DNA of 64,000 bases, taken from Pseudomonas putida (GTDB taxonomy: Bacteria; Pseudomonadota; Gammaproteobacteria; Pseudomonadales; Pseudomonadaceae). The DNA is taken from positions 1 to 64,000 of the forward strand of contig NZ_CP066306.1 in NCBI RefSeq assembly GCF_016406145.1, written 5' to 3'. A program made the position numbers and the translations under genes. Below, piece by piece: positions 48,950 through 58,522 of this stretch. The notes beneath the pieces are model-generated. The model was not told the DNA's origin, ran no database searches, and worked only from the letters and a program-made list of their open reading frames with translations. The number at the start of each line of letters is the position of its first letter. The stretch's first letter is position 1.

Positions 48950-49103
48950 AAAATTCACCTACCAAAGGAGCGTATGGTTTACAGGTGAATGCACTGGCGC
49001 GAACAACTGCTCGGTGCTCTTGCCAAGCTGCTTTGAAATGAGACAATTTCCAAAGCAGCGATGCCTCTTCCGCTGCCCTTAAACTAGCAAAGGAGGCTAA
49101 CAC
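48948..49103 (-). CDS. Possible small gene in DUF2790 leader
   Basis: An open frame of about 51 codons on the minus strand (GTG at 49103, TTG at 49106) reads ASLRAAEEASLLWKLSHF then KAAWQEHRAVVRASAFTC, and its TAG stop touches the terminator hairpin. The amphipathic, non-random composition and the terminator placement argue for a gene. The lack of a clear ribosome-binding site and of an ATG argues against. Confidence 0.3.
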   Translation of the reverse strand: MLASFASLRAAEEASLLWKLSHFKAAWQEHRAVVRASAFTCKPYAPLVGEF

Positions 49104-49119
49104 CAAGATGATCGGGCAA

Positions 49120-49138
49120 TTACAATTTGGACATGTAA
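49120..49138 (-). promoter_or_regulatory. TTACA-type operator candidate upstream of DUF2790 leader
   Basis: TTACAATTTGGACA followed by TGTAA: a TTACA half-site with a second TGTAA further downstream. Fits the motif series of the island imperfectly. Confidence 0.4.
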
Positions 49139-49598
49139 TAGATTGTAAGATAATTATTCGAGAGAATATCGAGCCGCCACGTGAACTAATTTGCAGAAAG
49201 GCGCTGCGGTTTGCGGCCGTGCATGGGGTCTGCCTGCGTGGCGCCCTCGATCCAAGGCCAGTACCAGTCCTTGCAAGCTAACGACCGAAATGCTGCCTGT
49301 CCTGGCCGATTCCACCTGCCAGGCGAATCTGTCATACACCGCCGCAGGCCCCAGAATCCGCTATGCTTAGGGGTGGAGCCTGCATGACTGTCAGAAATCT
49401 TGCGGCTACATTACAAATTTGTAGGATTTCGCCGCGGCCAGCTTCTTCGCGTTAAGATTCAAGCGTCCTCAGGTGACCCGGCGTATGGACAGAGGTAGCG
49501 ACTACCACATGCCATACCCTCAGCCAAACTTTCGAACAGCCTGCAACCATAATCTTGGCGGATTAGGCCAACTCCTTCCTCACACCTTGAGATAAGTT
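49139..49598. other. Intergenic region upstream of czcR
   Basis: No supported gene is seen; a 61-codon minus-strand frame at 49154-49339 lacks a ribosome-binding site and family resemblance. The region contains the operator candidate at 49411-49424 and presumably the czcR promoter. Confidence 0.45.
49411..49424 (+). promoter_or_regulatory. CzcR-type operator upstream of czcR
   Basis: TTACAAATTTGTAG, an almost perfect TTACA-N4-TGTAA inverted repeat, lies 175 bases before czcR. Suggests autoregulation or cross-control by CopR. Confidence 0.5.
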
Positions 49599-50273
49599 AT
49601 GCGCGTTCTAGTTGTGGAAGACGAAATTAAAACTGCCGAATATCTTCAGCAGGGCCTATCCGAAAGCGGGTATGTCGTAGATATCGTGCACAACGGTGTA
49701 GATGCTCTGCACTTGTTCAACACTAATGTCTATTCGTTGGTCCTCCTGGACGTGAACCTCCCGGGTATCGACGGCTGGGACCTGCTGGAAACCATCCGTA
49801 AGACCAGCCGGGTCCGCATCATCATGCTGACCGCCCGCGGACGCATCAATGACAAGCTCAAGGGCTTGGACGGCGGCGCGGATGACTACCTTGTGAAGCC
49901 ATTCGAATTCCCTGAGCTGCTTGCTCGCATCCGTTCGCTGCAACGCCGTGGTGATGAGTTAGTCGAGAAGAGCTCGCTGAAAATTGCCGATCTGGAACTC
50001 GACTCCGTCCGCCATCGCGTCTTCCGCGGTGGCACACGCATCGATCTCACCACCAAGGAATTTGCGCTTCTGCACCTGCTCATGAGCCGAACGGGCGAAG
50101 CGCTGACTCGCTCTCAGATCATCTCGTTGGTCTGGGATATGAATTTCGATTGCGACACCAATGTCATCGATGTAGCCATCCGGCGCTTGCGCTCGAAGAT
50201 CGATGACCCGTTTGAAACCAAGCTCATTCACACGCTTCGTGGCGTTGGGTACGTTTTTGAGGAACGCGCATGA
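49599..50273 (+). CDS. czcR: Heavy-metal response regulator CzcR (OmpR family)
   Basis: A 224-residue OmpR-type regulator with receiver Asp in [10 protein letters not shown] near 51, Lys in LVKPF near 101 and a winged-helix domain ending RGVGYVF. The neighbours czcD, czcS and, further on, czcA and a P1B ATPase point to Zn/Cd/Co. It is distinct from CopR (19395) but similar enough that the two may recognise related sites. The stop overlaps the czcS start (ATGA). Confidence 0.9.
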   Translation: MRVLVVEDEIKTAEYLQQGLSESGYVVDIVHNGVDALHLFNTNVYSLVLLDVNLPGIDGWDLLETIRKTSRVRIIMLTARGRINDKLKGLDGGADDYLVKPFEFPELLARIRSLQRRGDELVEKSSLKIADLELDSVRHRVFRGGTRIDLTTKEFALLHLLMSRTGEALTRSQIISLVWDMNFDCDTNVIDVAIRRLRSKIDDPFETKLIHTLRGVGYVFEERA

Positions 50274-51688
50274 GGCCATTCAGCCTGGCTGCAAAGCTGG
50301 GGTTAAAAGTTGGGTTGATGAGCGCAGCGTTGCTGCTTCTGTTCGCCACCTTTGGCTATCTGATGGTAGGCAAGGCTCTGGAAAGAAATGCCAGAGCAGA
50401 CCTGGAAGTAAAGATGGCGGGGATGGCTCACAACCTGTCCACCATCCCGGACATCTCCGGCGTCAACGCGGATGCGCATCAGCTTGTCGATTTGGTCATG
50501 GGCCACAACAACCTGTATGTGAGCATATTCGATACCTCACAGAATCAGACTCCCCTGCTCTCGATTGGCTCGAAACAGGTCAATCTGGAGGTGCACAAGT
50601 TTCAGCCGGCGGCCCAGCCCAAAGAGCACGAATGGCGTGATACGCAGGACCGTCCTCTGCTGAGTGCTTCTCGAATCATGCGTTTGGGCGATGGAACAGA
50701 GGTCAGCGTCTATATGACCATGGACCAGTCATCCAGTGAGGCGCTGCTCGATGCGTTGCTGACCTGGGCCTTGATGATGTCCCCCGTCATCCTCGCACTG
50801 ATCTTGGCCATTGGCTGGTGGACTGTGCGCAGAGGCCTGCTACCACTGACCAAGTTCCTCAAGATCGCCTCGAAAATCTCAACCGAGAGCCTCGACCATC
50901 GCCTTCCAACTGATGGGATGCCGGCAGAACTCAAAATGCTCGCCGACGGCATCAACATCATGCTGGCTCGCCTGGATGATGGGGTTCAGCAGCTCTCGCA
51001 GTTTTCTGACGACCTTGCTCACGAACTTCGAGCACCGCTTTCCAACCTGATGGGCAAGGCCCAGGTTGCCTTGACCAGAGAACGATCGCTTTCCGAGTAC
51101 CGGGAGGTTCTGGAGTCGTGCACAGAAGAGCTGGACCGCATGAGCCGCATGGTTTCCGACATGCTGTTCTTGGCCCAGGTCAGTCATCCAGCATCAATGG
51201 TGGAGTTCGAATCCGTCTCCTTGGTCGACGAGGTTCAGCGAGTGTGCGAGCTCTTCAGCATTTCAGCAGAAGAAGGCGAGATTCAGCTGCAGATCTCCGG
51301 CAGTGATGACGTGGTGCGCGGGAATCGCCTGATGGTTCAACGTGCCGTCTCGAATCTGGTCTCGAACGCGATCCGTTACTGCCCTCGCGGCCGCACGGTC
51401 TACGTTAAGGTGCAGCATAGTGCGAGCGGTACGACGTTGAGTGTCGGCAACCCCGGCCGTGGTATTGCCAAGGAACACCACGCGCACTTGTTTGAGCGGT
51501 TCTACCGTGTGGACAAGAGCCGAGCACGGAGCGAAGGCGGTACCGGTCTTGGCTTGGCCATTGTGCAGTCGATCATGAGTCTGCACCAGGGATCGGCGAG
51601 CGTGGAGGTGACCGAAGAAAACTTCACCTGGTTCCACCTTCACTTTCCGGAAGCCCAGCAAATGCAGCCGGCAATGACCGCCGCTTAA
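50270..51688 (+). CDS. czcS: Heavy-metal sensor histidine kinase CzcS
   Basis: A 472-residue membrane kinase: helices at about 14-36 and 162-185, periplasmic loop, HAMP domain, His in [14 protein letters not shown] near 249 and ATP-binding motifs ([22 protein letters not shown]). Paired with czcR through a 4-base overlap. It probably senses periplasmic zinc or cadmium. A terminator follows 17 bases after the stop. Confidence 0.9.
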   Translation: MRPFSLAAKLGLKVGLMSAALLLLFATFGYLMVGKALERNARADLEVKMAGMAHNLSTIPDISGVNADAHQLVDLVMGHNNLYVSIFDTSQNQTPLLSIGSKQVNLEVHKFQPAAQPKEHEWRDTQDRPLLSASRIMRLGDGTEVSVYMTMDQSSSEALLDALLTWALMMSPVILALILAIGWWTVRRGLLPLTKFLKIASKISTESLDHRLPTDGMPAELKMLADGINIMLARLDDGVQQLSQFSDDLAHELRAPLSNLMGKAQVALTRERSLSEYREVLESCTEELDRMSRMVSDMLFLAQVSHPASMVEFESVSLVDEVQRVCELFSISAEEGEIQLQISGSDDVVRGNRLMVQRAVSNLVSNAIRYCPRGRTVYVKVQHSASGTTLSVGNPGRGIAKEHHAHLFERFYRVDKSRARSEGGTGLGLAIVQSIMSLHQGSASVEVTEENFTWFHLHFPEAQQMQPAMTAA

Positions 51689-51705
51689 ATTGCGCAGACA
51701 CGATT

Positions 51706-51730
51706 AGGCCCGTCAATCGACGGGCCTTTT
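51706..51730 (+). terminator. Terminator of czcRS
   Basis: AGGCCCGTC / GACGGGCCT hairpin (51706-51714, 51719-51727) followed by TTTTG. Confidence 0.85.
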
Positions 51731-51745
51731 GTTTGCCTCAATGCA

Positions 51746-52333
51746 TCAGTGCCGAAGGACCACAGGGTCCATGGGCGACCGCAGAATCACCGACTTAATA
51801 ATCTTCTGTTCGTCAGGATTGGCGTTTTTCCACAGGTGTGAGAAGTACTGAGCATTCACTTTCTCTTGAGCACTTACGCTGCCGGCGGCATCGATCAGGC
51901 GCATGGTCGAGTAGACACAGATCAGCGCCAGAATGAAGAACGCCGTGGCGACCACCATCACATAACGCTTGGCCAGCACCGGTGCCCGCTTGAGCTCCTG
52001 GATAGAGGCGTCCGCCGCCTTTGTCGCTGCTGTAAGCTCCGAGATCAGTGGCTGGATGGCGGTGTCGACTCCGCGGCATGCAGCTGAATACGCTGATGCA
52101 GCGGCGCGCAAGGCAACCTCCTCCGCGTTCGACCAAGCCTTCTCCGCCTTTCGCACCTCCTCCTGAATCTGCCGGCCGACAGCGTCCACCTGCTCCACCA
52201 GTTCGTTCGACCTCTCCAGAACAGCGCTGGAGGTGCGCGTCTGCGAGGTCAGCTCATCGAGCTGGACAGTGAGTTTTTCAGTGCAGCGGCGAAAGTCACC
52301 GATAGCAACTGCCCAGGGCTCTATGTCATTCAT
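51746..52333 (-). CDS. Hypothetical membrane protein with coiled coil
   Basis: A 195-residue protein: a long helical/coiled-coil N-terminal part (about 10-125, rich in Glu, Ala and Gln), one strong membrane helix (YVMVVATAFFILALICVYS, about 128-147) and a short C-terminal domain (QYFSHLWKNANPDEQKIIKS). I recognise no family. AGGAGA precedes the ATG. An operator-like site TTACAATTTTGATA lies 51 bases upstream on this strand, so it may belong to the metal regulon. Confidence 0.6.
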   Translation of the reverse strand: MNDIEPWAVAIGDFRRCTEKLTVQLDELTSQTRTSSAVLERSNELVEQVDAVGRQIQEEVRKAEKAWSNAEEVALRAAASAYSAACRGVDTAIQPLISELTAATKAADASIQELKRAPVLAKRYVMVVATAFFILALICVYSTMRLIDAAGSVSAQEKVNAQYFSHLWKNANPDEQKIIKSVILRSPMDPVVLRH

Positions 52334-52383
52334 GGCTATCTCCTAGGGCGGCCAACAACGCCGCGCTGAATTAACGCGCTAGA

Positions 52384-52397
52384 TATCAAAATTGTAA
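52384..52397 (-). promoter_or_regulatory. TTACA-type operator upstream of membrane-protein gene
   Basis: On the minus strand this reads TTACAATTTTGATA, nearly the same as the site at 62831 (TTACAATTTTGAAA). Confidence 0.45.
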
Positions 52398-52491
52398 TTT
52401 AAGAGAAAATTCGAAGTCGCCCTCGACAGTGCCGAGATAGACATGATCCTTCCAGATTTGAAGATTTAACGCATCCTATCTGCAGCCAAAA

Positions 52492-52505
52492 TTACGGAAT
52501 TGTAA
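52492..52505 (+). promoter_or_regulatory. TTACA-type operator upstream of PtrA-like gene
   Basis: TTACGGAATTGTAA, whose complement is TTACAATTCCGTAA, lies 95 bases before the PtrA-like gene at 52600; another copy of the motif series. Confidence 0.5.
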
Positions 52506-52599
52506 TTATTGACTCACCTTGTCGTTAGCTTCGCGTTCCTAAACTACAAACCAACAAAGGCCGCTAATCAGGTTGGCCTAGTATGAACCGAGGTTCACA

Positions 52600-52821
52600 A
52601 TGAAATTTGTCAAATCTATCGCTATTGGCAGCCTGCTGCTGGGTCTCATGGGTACCGCTTACGCTGAAGGCGGCTTCGAGCGAACGAAACAGTTCAACGA
52701 GAACTTCCGAACCGAACAGGCTCGCCTATGGAGCGATGACTCTTCGGACCAGAACAAACAACAAGTCGCTCAAGAGCAAAAGAAAGAAAGCAAGGATGGT
52801 AAGGAACAAGCCGACAATTAA
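52600..52821 (+). CDS. PtrA-like small periplasmic protein
   Basis: A 73-residue protein with a signal peptide (to about GTAYA), AEGGFERTKQFNENF and a charged Gln/Lys/Asp tail. The AEGG-x-(D/E)-R segment matches the peptide beside copRS (19022) and the DUF2790 protein at 13768. Function unknown. It is followed by a bidirectional terminator. Confidence 0.8.
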   Translation: MKFVKSIAIGSLLLGLMGTAYAEGGFERTKQFNENFRTEQARLWSDDSSDQNKQQVAQEQKKESKDGKEQADN

Positions 52822-52863
52822 TCGGCGGTTAAATAGGACTTCAAATGACGAAAGAAATCGACA

Positions 52864-52893
52864 AAAAAGCCAGGGTAAAACCTGGCTTTTTTG
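52864..52893. terminator. Bidirectional terminator between PtrA-like and arnT-like genes
   Basis: AAAAAGCCAGG / CCTGGCTTTTT hairpin with a T run on both strands. Confidence 0.85.
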
Positions 52894-52903
52894 TGCTTGG
52901 AAT

Positions 52904-54358
52904 TTAGCCTTCGTTCTTGCGAGGCGTTTCCGCATTGCTTTCTCCGGCCAGACCCTCGGCACCTTGTGCGGGGCGTTTCCAATGGCACAGCAGGAGCTGG
53001 CTGGCGTTCGCTTCGGTGATCGATGTGCAAGCTAGATCAGCGGGCAGACCATCCTTGCTGTCTCGCAAGCGCCTGGACAGATAGAACGAGCCATCCCGCG
53101 GCCACTTGGCAGGATCCTTGATGTTCTCGGACTTCCCGCTGCTGTAAAACTCCGACGAGTATGAGCGGCGGCCAGGATAGATCAGGGGAGCGGAATGAGC
53201 AGACTGCACATTGAGCCAGGCTTGAACCACATCCCGCTGATTCTGAGGGCGCTCCTCTAGTACCCCGGCGTAGATGATGCCCGCACCGATGATTGGCAAC
53301 ACCAATGCGCTCGCAGCGGCAGCCCAGGTGGTCTTCGGGCCAACTTCGCTGACCCGTGCAGACAGCAGCAATGCCCACGCTGGCAGCGCGGGTAGCAGGT
53401 AGGTCCACAGAATGTTGCCTGCAAATGTGAAGAAGACCGGTGTCGCCAAGGCCCACAGCCAGAGGTAGGCTTTGAAGCGCTGCATCGATCCACGCTTGCG
53501 GATCAACAGTGGTAGAAACAAGGCCCATGGCAGTAGCGACAATCCGAGCTGGATCCAGATGCTGCCGTACGGCTTGGCATGAGCACTACCATAGAGGTCC
53601 CCTGCCCAGTTACTGACGACGTAGCGGCTCCAGTGCTCACCAACGAAGAAGTACTCCATGAAGCCGGGCGTTTTCATCTCGGCCGCGACATACCATGGCA
53701 CGGATATACCGAACATGAGTACAAGGCCGCTAATCCAGGGAAGCCTCAGTACCCGTCCCCATTCCTTGTAGATAACGAACCAGGCGAATGCCGGCGCCCC
53801 CATAAGCACCAGGGTCAGCGGCCCTTTGGCAAGCAAGCCCAGCCCGAGACCTGCGAACATCAGGTAGGCATCCGCCTTGCTGGCGCACTTCATCCAACGC
53901 CAGAAACCGTAGCTGGCCAGCAGAATCGAGAACGACAAAACAGGGTCAGTCAGCACAACACCGCTGGAGACCAGGCCAAGTGTGGTGCTGGAAAAAATAA
54001 TGGCAGCCCAGATGCCGGCGTTACGAGAAATCTGCTGCGTGCCGAGTTTGATGATGATGAAACAGCTTGCCAGGTGGAGTAGCCACGCTGGGAAGCGCGC
54101 AGCGAACTCGTTAACGCCGAAGACCGTCATGCTCGCGGCCTGGGTCCAGAAGGACAACGGAGGCTTGCCCCAGAACGGTACCCCGTAGTCGAACATGGGC
54201 GTGATCCAGTCATTCAACTCGACCATCTTGCGAGCCATTTCAGCGTAACGGGCCTCAGATGTGTCCATCAGCGGGTAGATGCCCAGCCCCACCAAACGCA
54301 ATAGCAAAATCGAACCCAGGACCCACCACAGCGTCCTCTCGTTCTTCAGGTTCAGCAT
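52904..54358 (-). CDS. ArnT-like glycosyltransferase (GT83/PMT family)
   Basis: A 484-residue multi-pass membrane glycosyltransferase with the catalytic first loop LMDTSEARYAEMARKM near residue 30 (Asp-x-x-Glu-x-R), WITPMFDYGVPFWGKPPLSFW, and about ten helices. It resembles ArnT, which adds aminoarabinose to lipid A, but the partner genes are a GT2 and a GtrA-type flippase rather than the full arn set, so another sugar is possible. Last gene of the gtrA - GT2 - ArnT-like operon, overlapping the GT2 gene by 7 bases. Confidence 0.85.
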   Translation of the reverse strand: MLNLKNERTLWWVLGSILLLRLVGLGIYPLMDTSEARYAEMARKMVELNDWITPMFDYGVPFWGKPPLSFWTQAASMTVFGVNEFAARFPAWLLHLASCFIIIKLGTQQISRNAGIWAAIIFSSTTLGLVSSGVVLTDPVLSFSILLASYGFWRWMKCASKADAYLMFAGLGLGLLAKGPLTLVLMGAPAFAWFVIYKEWGRVLRLPWISGLVLMFGISVPWYVAAEMKTPGFMEYFFVGEHWSRYVVSNWAGDLYGSAHAKPYGSIWIQLGLSLLPWALFLPLLIRKRGSMQRFKAYLWLWALATPVFFTFAGNILWTYLLPALPAWALLLSARVSEVGPKTTWAAAASALVLPIIGAGIIYAGVLEERPQNQRDVVQAWLNVQSAHSAPLIYPGRRSYSSEFYSSGKSENIKDPAKWPRDGSFYLSRRLRDSKDGLPADLACTSITEANASQLLLCHWKRPAQGAEGLAGESNAETPRKNEG

Positions 54359-55335
54359 TTCTTACCCTCGATCGAAGCCATCGAAGGGTGGAGTGACACG
54401 GGATCTGCCTTGTTGCTGTGCTTCAGGAAATAGAGAGGCCGGCGCTTCACTTCCGCGAGTGTCACGCCCAGGTACTCCCCCACCATGGCGACACCGACGC
54501 ACATGAATGAAGCCATTCCGACGATCAGGTGATGGATGTCGAAACTGCCTGCCACAAGCGACGCAAGCATGTAGCAGATGCTGGAGACGAAAAGACCGAA
54601 ACTGATGAGGCTGAAAATGCGCAGTGGTTTGCGAGAGAAGCTGACGATGCTCTCGATGGCCAGATTGAACAGGCCAGCTGCATTCCATTTGGTGCTCCCG
54701 GCATGGCGAACAGTGCGATTGTAGGGCAGTTCGATGGTACGAAAGCCTACCCAGCCGATCATGCCTTTGAGAATCCTGGAGCGTTCATCCAGGGCCCGCA
54801 GGGCTGCCAGCGGCGCAGGCCCAATCAATCGGAAATCGCTGACATCGGCCGGCATGTCCACCTTCTCCACCAGGCGCTGCATGACCCAGTAGTAAGCCCG
54901 GGCACTCATGCGCTTGAACCACGAATCACCGATTCTCAGGTTGCGCTGCATGTTCACCACGTCGTAGCCGCGTTGCCAGTAGTCCACCATGGCCGCGATG
55001 AGCTCTGGTGGATCCTGCAGGTCGACATCAATGAAGATCAGCGCACTGCCACGGGCATGGTCTATCCCGGCGCTCAGTGCAGCCTCTTTGCCGAAGTTGC
55101 GACTCAGGGACAGGCAACGTACAGATGACCCATCCTGATAGTGGCGAAGAATGTCGGCCGTCCGGTCATTACTGCCGTCGTCGACATAGAGGATTTCGCA
55201 GGAGACGGGTAAGCGCTTCACCACGCGGGTGATTCGCTGGTGGAACTCGGGGATGGTTTCCTCTTCCTGGAAGCAAGGGACCACGATGGTTAACAAGGGA
55301 TCAGGGCGCTCGGGAAAGCGATGTAATGTCTGCAT
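54352..55335 (-). CDS. GT2 family glycosyltransferase (ArnC/GtrB-like)
   Basis: A 327-residue enzyme with a cytoplasmic GT-A domain (PLLTIVVPCFQEEETIPEF, YVDDGSNDRT, FIDVDLQDPPELI with the DxD motif) and two C-terminal helices. Such enzymes transfer a sugar to undecaprenyl phosphate. ATG 55335 is chosen because MQTLHRFPERPDPLL precedes the domain closely; it overlaps the gtrA-like gene by 35 bases. Together with the neighbours it forms a three-step lipid-linked sugar route for envelope modification. Confidence 0.88.
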   Translation of the reverse strand: MQTLHRFPERPDPLLTIVVPCFQEEETIPEFHQRITRVVKRLPVSCEILYVDDGSNDRTADILRHYQDGSSVRCLSLSRNFGKEAALSAGIDHARGSALIFIDVDLQDPPELIAAMVDYWQRGYDVVNMQRNLRIGDSWFKRMSARAYYWVMQRLVEKVDMPADVSDFRLIGPAPLAALRALDERSRILKGMIGWVGFRTIELPYNRTVRHAGSTKWNAAGLFNLAIESIVSFSRKPLRIFSLISFGLFVSSICYMLASLVAGSFDIHHLIVGMASFMCVGVAMVGEYLGVTLAEVKRRPLYFLKHSNKADPVSLHPSMASIEGKKC

Positions 55336-55720
55336 GATTGAATGTCCAAAAACGATGTGCAATGAATCCAAGTGCAGTGAGGCTTAAGGTCACTACGACT
55401 TGGGAGATGAGCGGTGACAGATTCGACTTGATGAGGAACCACATACCCACGCCATTGCCGAAGTTTGTGGTTAACGCGACCAGTGCAAACCTGACAGGCT
55501 GAAACTTACGAGAGCCATCTGCCACAAAACAGAGCGCCCTATTTCCAATGAAGCTCGCGATTGCGCCAACCATGCCGCCACAGATACTGGCCAGTAACGG
55601 AGTAACGAATTCTGTCGTAACCAGCAATAGGAACACCGCATAATGGACTCCCGTTGCTATGAAGCCGATCCCCAGATAACGAATCAGTAAGGTAGTAAGA
55701 GGTGGGGTTTGATTTTCCAT
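55301..55720 (-). CDS. GtrA-family flippase-like membrane protein
   Basis: A 139-residue protein with four helices (RYLGIGFIATGVHYAVFLLL, LLASICGGMVGAIASFIGNR, FALVALTTNFGNGVGMWFLI, QVVVTLSLTALGFIAHRFW), the GtrA pattern. GtrA proteins are thought to flip lipid-linked sugars. ATG 55720 fits the family start. First gene of the operon, with a ColR-like site 24 bases upstream. Confidence 0.88.
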   Translation of the reverse strand: MENQTPPLTTLLIRYLGIGFIATGVHYAVFLLLVTTEFVTPLLASICGGMVGAIASFIGNRALCFVADGSRKFQPVRFALVALTTNFGNGVGMWFLIKSNLSPLISQVVVTLSLTALGFIAHRFWTFNHADITSLSRAP

Positions 55721-55743
55721 GCCCAAAGCCTATGGAGGCAAAG

Positions 55744-55759
55744 GTGAAAAAATAGTGAA
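55744..55759 (-). promoter_or_regulatory. ColR-like binding site upstream of gtrA-type operon
   Basis: On the minus strand the sequence reads TTCACTATTTTTTCAC, which fits the consensus I recall for the P. putida ColR regulator (a TT-N-A-C half followed by TTTTTCAC). ColRS responds to metals such as zinc and controls envelope genes. Confidence 0.55.
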
Positions 55760-55907
55760 CTAAATGTAAATGCGTAATTAGCCGAATCTATATATGGTAA
55801 GTAACAAGTCGGCGCACTAGGCTAGCACGCTACAATATCAGAGGGATTGCCTGAAAATTACGCTTTCGAAATAAAAGCCTTCCGATAACGCATGCATGAC
55901 CCGTGGA

Positions 55908-55921
55908 TTACAATGTTGACA
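55908..55921. promoter_or_regulatory. TTACA-type operator between gtrA and LysR genes
   Basis: TTACAATGTTGACA, one base different from the site near eptA (46486). It lies 57 bases before the LysR start and could serve either divergent gene. Confidence 0.5.
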
Positions 55922-55977
55922 AGATAAGGAAACACCGGGTGGCATTGAGATAGATTCCCCGAATTAAGGGGGACCTA

Positions 55978-56946
55978 ATGGTTACACAAAATGAAACATA
56001 TACAAGCAGCGTTGTTCCTTACAGCCCTGACATATTGGATGATTTGCCAATTGATGATCAGCTGGCCGTAGAGTTTTTCGCAACAGCACGTTGTGCCAGT
56101 TTCAAACAGGCTGCCCGAGGGCTCAATGTGCCAGTGGTAGGCCTGCGGAAACGCTTGGAGAAACTGGAAGAGCACATTGGTGCTCCCGTGTTTGTCTACA
56201 AACACAACAAGCTTGCCCTGACCCGCACAGGCGAGAGGGTCAGCCATTACCTGTGCCAGCTCTTCGGCCCAGACGGCCTTGGCAAGTCCGGTGAAAAGGA
56301 AGTCCCCAGGCTTACCATCGCGATCACAGAGCCAGTGCTGAACGACATCGTAAACCGCGATCTAGTCGCCTACGTGCGTGATCATGCCGAAATGCAGCTG
56401 GAAATCCATTCAGAATGCACAACGCAGATGCTTTCTGAGTGTGAAGTCGATGTGGGTATCGCTTTGGTGAGCCCAGATGATAAAGGCGCGCTTGATCGCC
56501 ATCCTACGTATAGGTTTGAAAGGCTTGGCCGGATTGGGCACGCCCTGTTCATTTCCAGCCGCTATTCAAGAAGCGTCACCCTTCCAGTGGAGAGCTTGGA
56601 TTTGCACAACTTCATGCTCGTTGTCCCTTGGGATGAAGAGATCTTGGCGGGCTCACGAAAGTGGGCATCGATAATGGCTGAGCATCAGGGCGGTACCACT
56701 CGGGTCAAGAGCTACAACCTATCACGAGGCCTTGTCGTTGGCGGTGCGTGTATTGGAGTGCTGCCCGACTACAGCCGAAAACTGGAGAGAAATATCCTAC
56801 CCGTGCCGGGTTTCCTGGACGACCTGGAGGAGAAAGATGTCTATCTTGTTATCAAAACGAAGCTTGTCCGCAATCCGCAGGTTTTGGAAATTCGAAGATT
56901 GATCAAGAAGAGCTTCTTTGATAAGAAGGACTGGCTTGTTCGGTAA
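55978..56946 (+). CDS. LysR-type transcriptional regulator
   Basis: A 322-residue LysR protein. The N-terminal winged helix-turn-helix lies at about 25-85 (AVEFFATARCASFKQAARGLN, LEKLEEHIGAPVF, TRTGERV), a little further in than usual because of a ~20-residue extension. The co-inducer-binding domain follows. Divergent from the gtrA operon and 210 bases upstream of a porin gene, either of which may be its target. Confidence 0.88.
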   Translation: MVTQNETYTSSVVPYSPDILDDLPIDDQLAVEFFATARCASFKQAARGLNVPVVGLRKRLEKLEEHIGAPVFVYKHNKLALTRTGERVSHYLCQLFGPDGLGKSGEKEVPRLTIAITEPVLNDIVNRDLVAYVRDHAEMQLEIHSECTTQMLSECEVDVGIALVSPDDKGALDRHPTYRFERLGRIGHALFISSRYSRSVTLPVESLDLHNFMLVVPWDEEILAGSRKWASIMAEHQGGTTRVKSYNLSRGLVVGGACIGVLPDYSRKLERNILPVPGFLDDLEEKDVYLVIKTKLVRNPQVLEIRRLIKKSFFDKKDWLVR

Positions 56947-57156
56947 CAGTTTTGTTAGGTTTCAAACTCCTCCGTTAACACTACAGAAACACAACTGTCA
57001 TATTCGCTTGCAACCTAGTCAGAGTGCTTAGAACAAAGGCATCTTGTTACAGCGGGTGACAACCGTGGCCTGCTCCCATCTGCAAGATAAATTTAGGCCG
57101 GCGCAGGGCGAAATATAACGTCGGTAGCTAAGCACTTAACATACGAGAGGCAAGCA

Positions 57157-58464
57157 ATGATCCGTTCTTCGAACATGCGGGAAAAGCTGTTGGCTGCCGC
57201 AATAATAGGCACATTTTCCTCGCAAGCATTCTCCGGAACAGTAACCACTGACGGAGCTGACATCGTTCTGAAGACCAAGGGCGGTCTTGAAGTATCGACT
57301 TCTGACAAGGAATTCAGTTTCAAACTGGGCGGCCGAGTTCAGGCCGACTACGGCCGTTTCGATGGTGTCTTCACCAAGAATGGCGATACCGCTGACGCAG
57401 GCTACTTCCGTCGCGCCTACCTTGAGCTCGGTGGCGTGCTGTACCGCGACTGGAAGTATCAGCTCAACTACGACCTTTCCCGCAACACGGGCAACGACTC
57501 CGACGGCTACTTCGACGAAGCCAGCCTGACCTACACGGGTTTCAAGCCGGTGCAACTGCGCTTTGGCCGTTTCTACACCGACTTCGGTCTTGAGAAAGCC
57601 ACCAGTTCGAAGTGGACCACCGCCATGGAGCGGAACCTCTCGTACGACCTGGCGGACTGGATCAACGACAACGCCGGCATGGGTGTTCAAGCCACCAGCA
57701 CCATCGCTGACATGGCTTATGTTTCCGGTAGCGTTTTCAGCGAAACCAATAACAACTCGGATGGCGACAGCACCAAGCGCTACAACGTACGTGGCGTGTT
57801 CGCACCGCTGCACAGTGATGGCAACGTCCTGCACGTCGGTGCTCAGTACGCTTACCGCGACCTCAAAAACAGTGCGGTCGATACCCGGATTCGTTCGCGT
57901 CTGGGCGTCCGCGGTGTAGATACCAATGGCGGCGGCGATGCCGGCACCAACGGCAACCGCATGCTGTTTGGCGGTGCTGCTGCACAAGATGGCCTGTGGA
58001 AGGACGACTCGGTCTGGGGTCTCGAAGGTGCCTGGGCCACCGGCCCGTTCTCGGTTCAAGCGGAATACCTTCGCCGCAAGCTGAAAGCTGACCAGGCCAA
58101 CAACGACATGAAGGCCTCCGGTTACTACGCCCAGATGGCTTACACCCTGACCGGCGAGCCGCGTATCTACAAGCTCGATGGTGCCAAGTTCGACACTATC
58201 AAACCAGAGAACAAGGAACTGGGGGCCTGGGAAGTCTTCTACCGCTTTGACGATATCAAGGTCGAAGACGGCAACCTGGTCACCGCGGCGGACCAATCGA
58301 ACGAGCGCAAGGCCAAGAGCCACACGGTGGGTGTGAACTGGTACGTCAACGAGGCGGTGAAAGTCAGTGCCAACTACATCAACGTGCGCACCGACAACAA
58401 CGAGAACACCGTGGGCGACGACAGCGGCAATGCCATCGTGACCCGCCTGCAATACGTCTTCTGA
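57157..58464 (+). CDS. Phosphate/polyphosphate-type porin (OprP/OprO family)
   Basis: A 435-residue outer-membrane porin with a signal peptide (to about SSQAFSG), the family opening [37 protein letters not shown] and a terminal Phe (VTRLQYVF). OprP/OprO proteins import phosphate or polyphosphate; substrate choice cannot be told here. Why a porin sits in a metal island is not clear: phosphate uptake to precipitate metals is one guess. GAGAGG precedes the ATG. Confidence 0.88.
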   Translation: MIRSSNMREKLLAAAIIGTFSSQAFSGTVTTDGADIVLKTKGGLEVSTSDKEFSFKLGGRVQADYGRFDGVFTKNGDTADAGYFRRAYLELGGVLYRDWKYQLNYDLSRNTGNDSDGYFDEASLTYTGFKPVQLRFGRFYTDFGLEKATSSKWTTAMERNLSYDLADWINDNAGMGVQATSTIADMAYVSGSVFSETNNNSDGDSTKRYNVRGVFAPLHSDGNVLHVGAQYAYRDLKNSAVDTRIRSRLGVRGVDTNGGGDAGTNGNRMLFGGAAAQDGLWKDDSVWGLEGAWATGPFSVQAEYLRRKLKADQANNDMKASGYYAQMAYTLTGEPRIYKLDGAKFDTIKPENKELGAWEVFYRFDDIKVEDGNLVTAADQSNERKAKSHTVGVNWYVNEAVKVSANYINVRTDNNENTVGDDSGNAIVTRLQYVF

Positions 58465-58487
58465 TCCCTCTCATCAGTCTGACGTGA

Positions 58488-58522
58488 GAAAGCCGGAAGC
58501 GCTCAACGTGCTTCCGGCTTTC
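58488..58522 (+). terminator. Terminator of porin gene
   Basis: GAAAGCCGGAAGC / GCTTCCGGCTTTC, 13-bp arms; a weak T run follows (TCCTGTTT). Confidence 0.8.

Noticed and set aside
49154..49339. 61-codon minus-strand frame upstream of czcR
   Set aside because: No ribosome-binding site, no family similarity and it lies in a likely promoter region.
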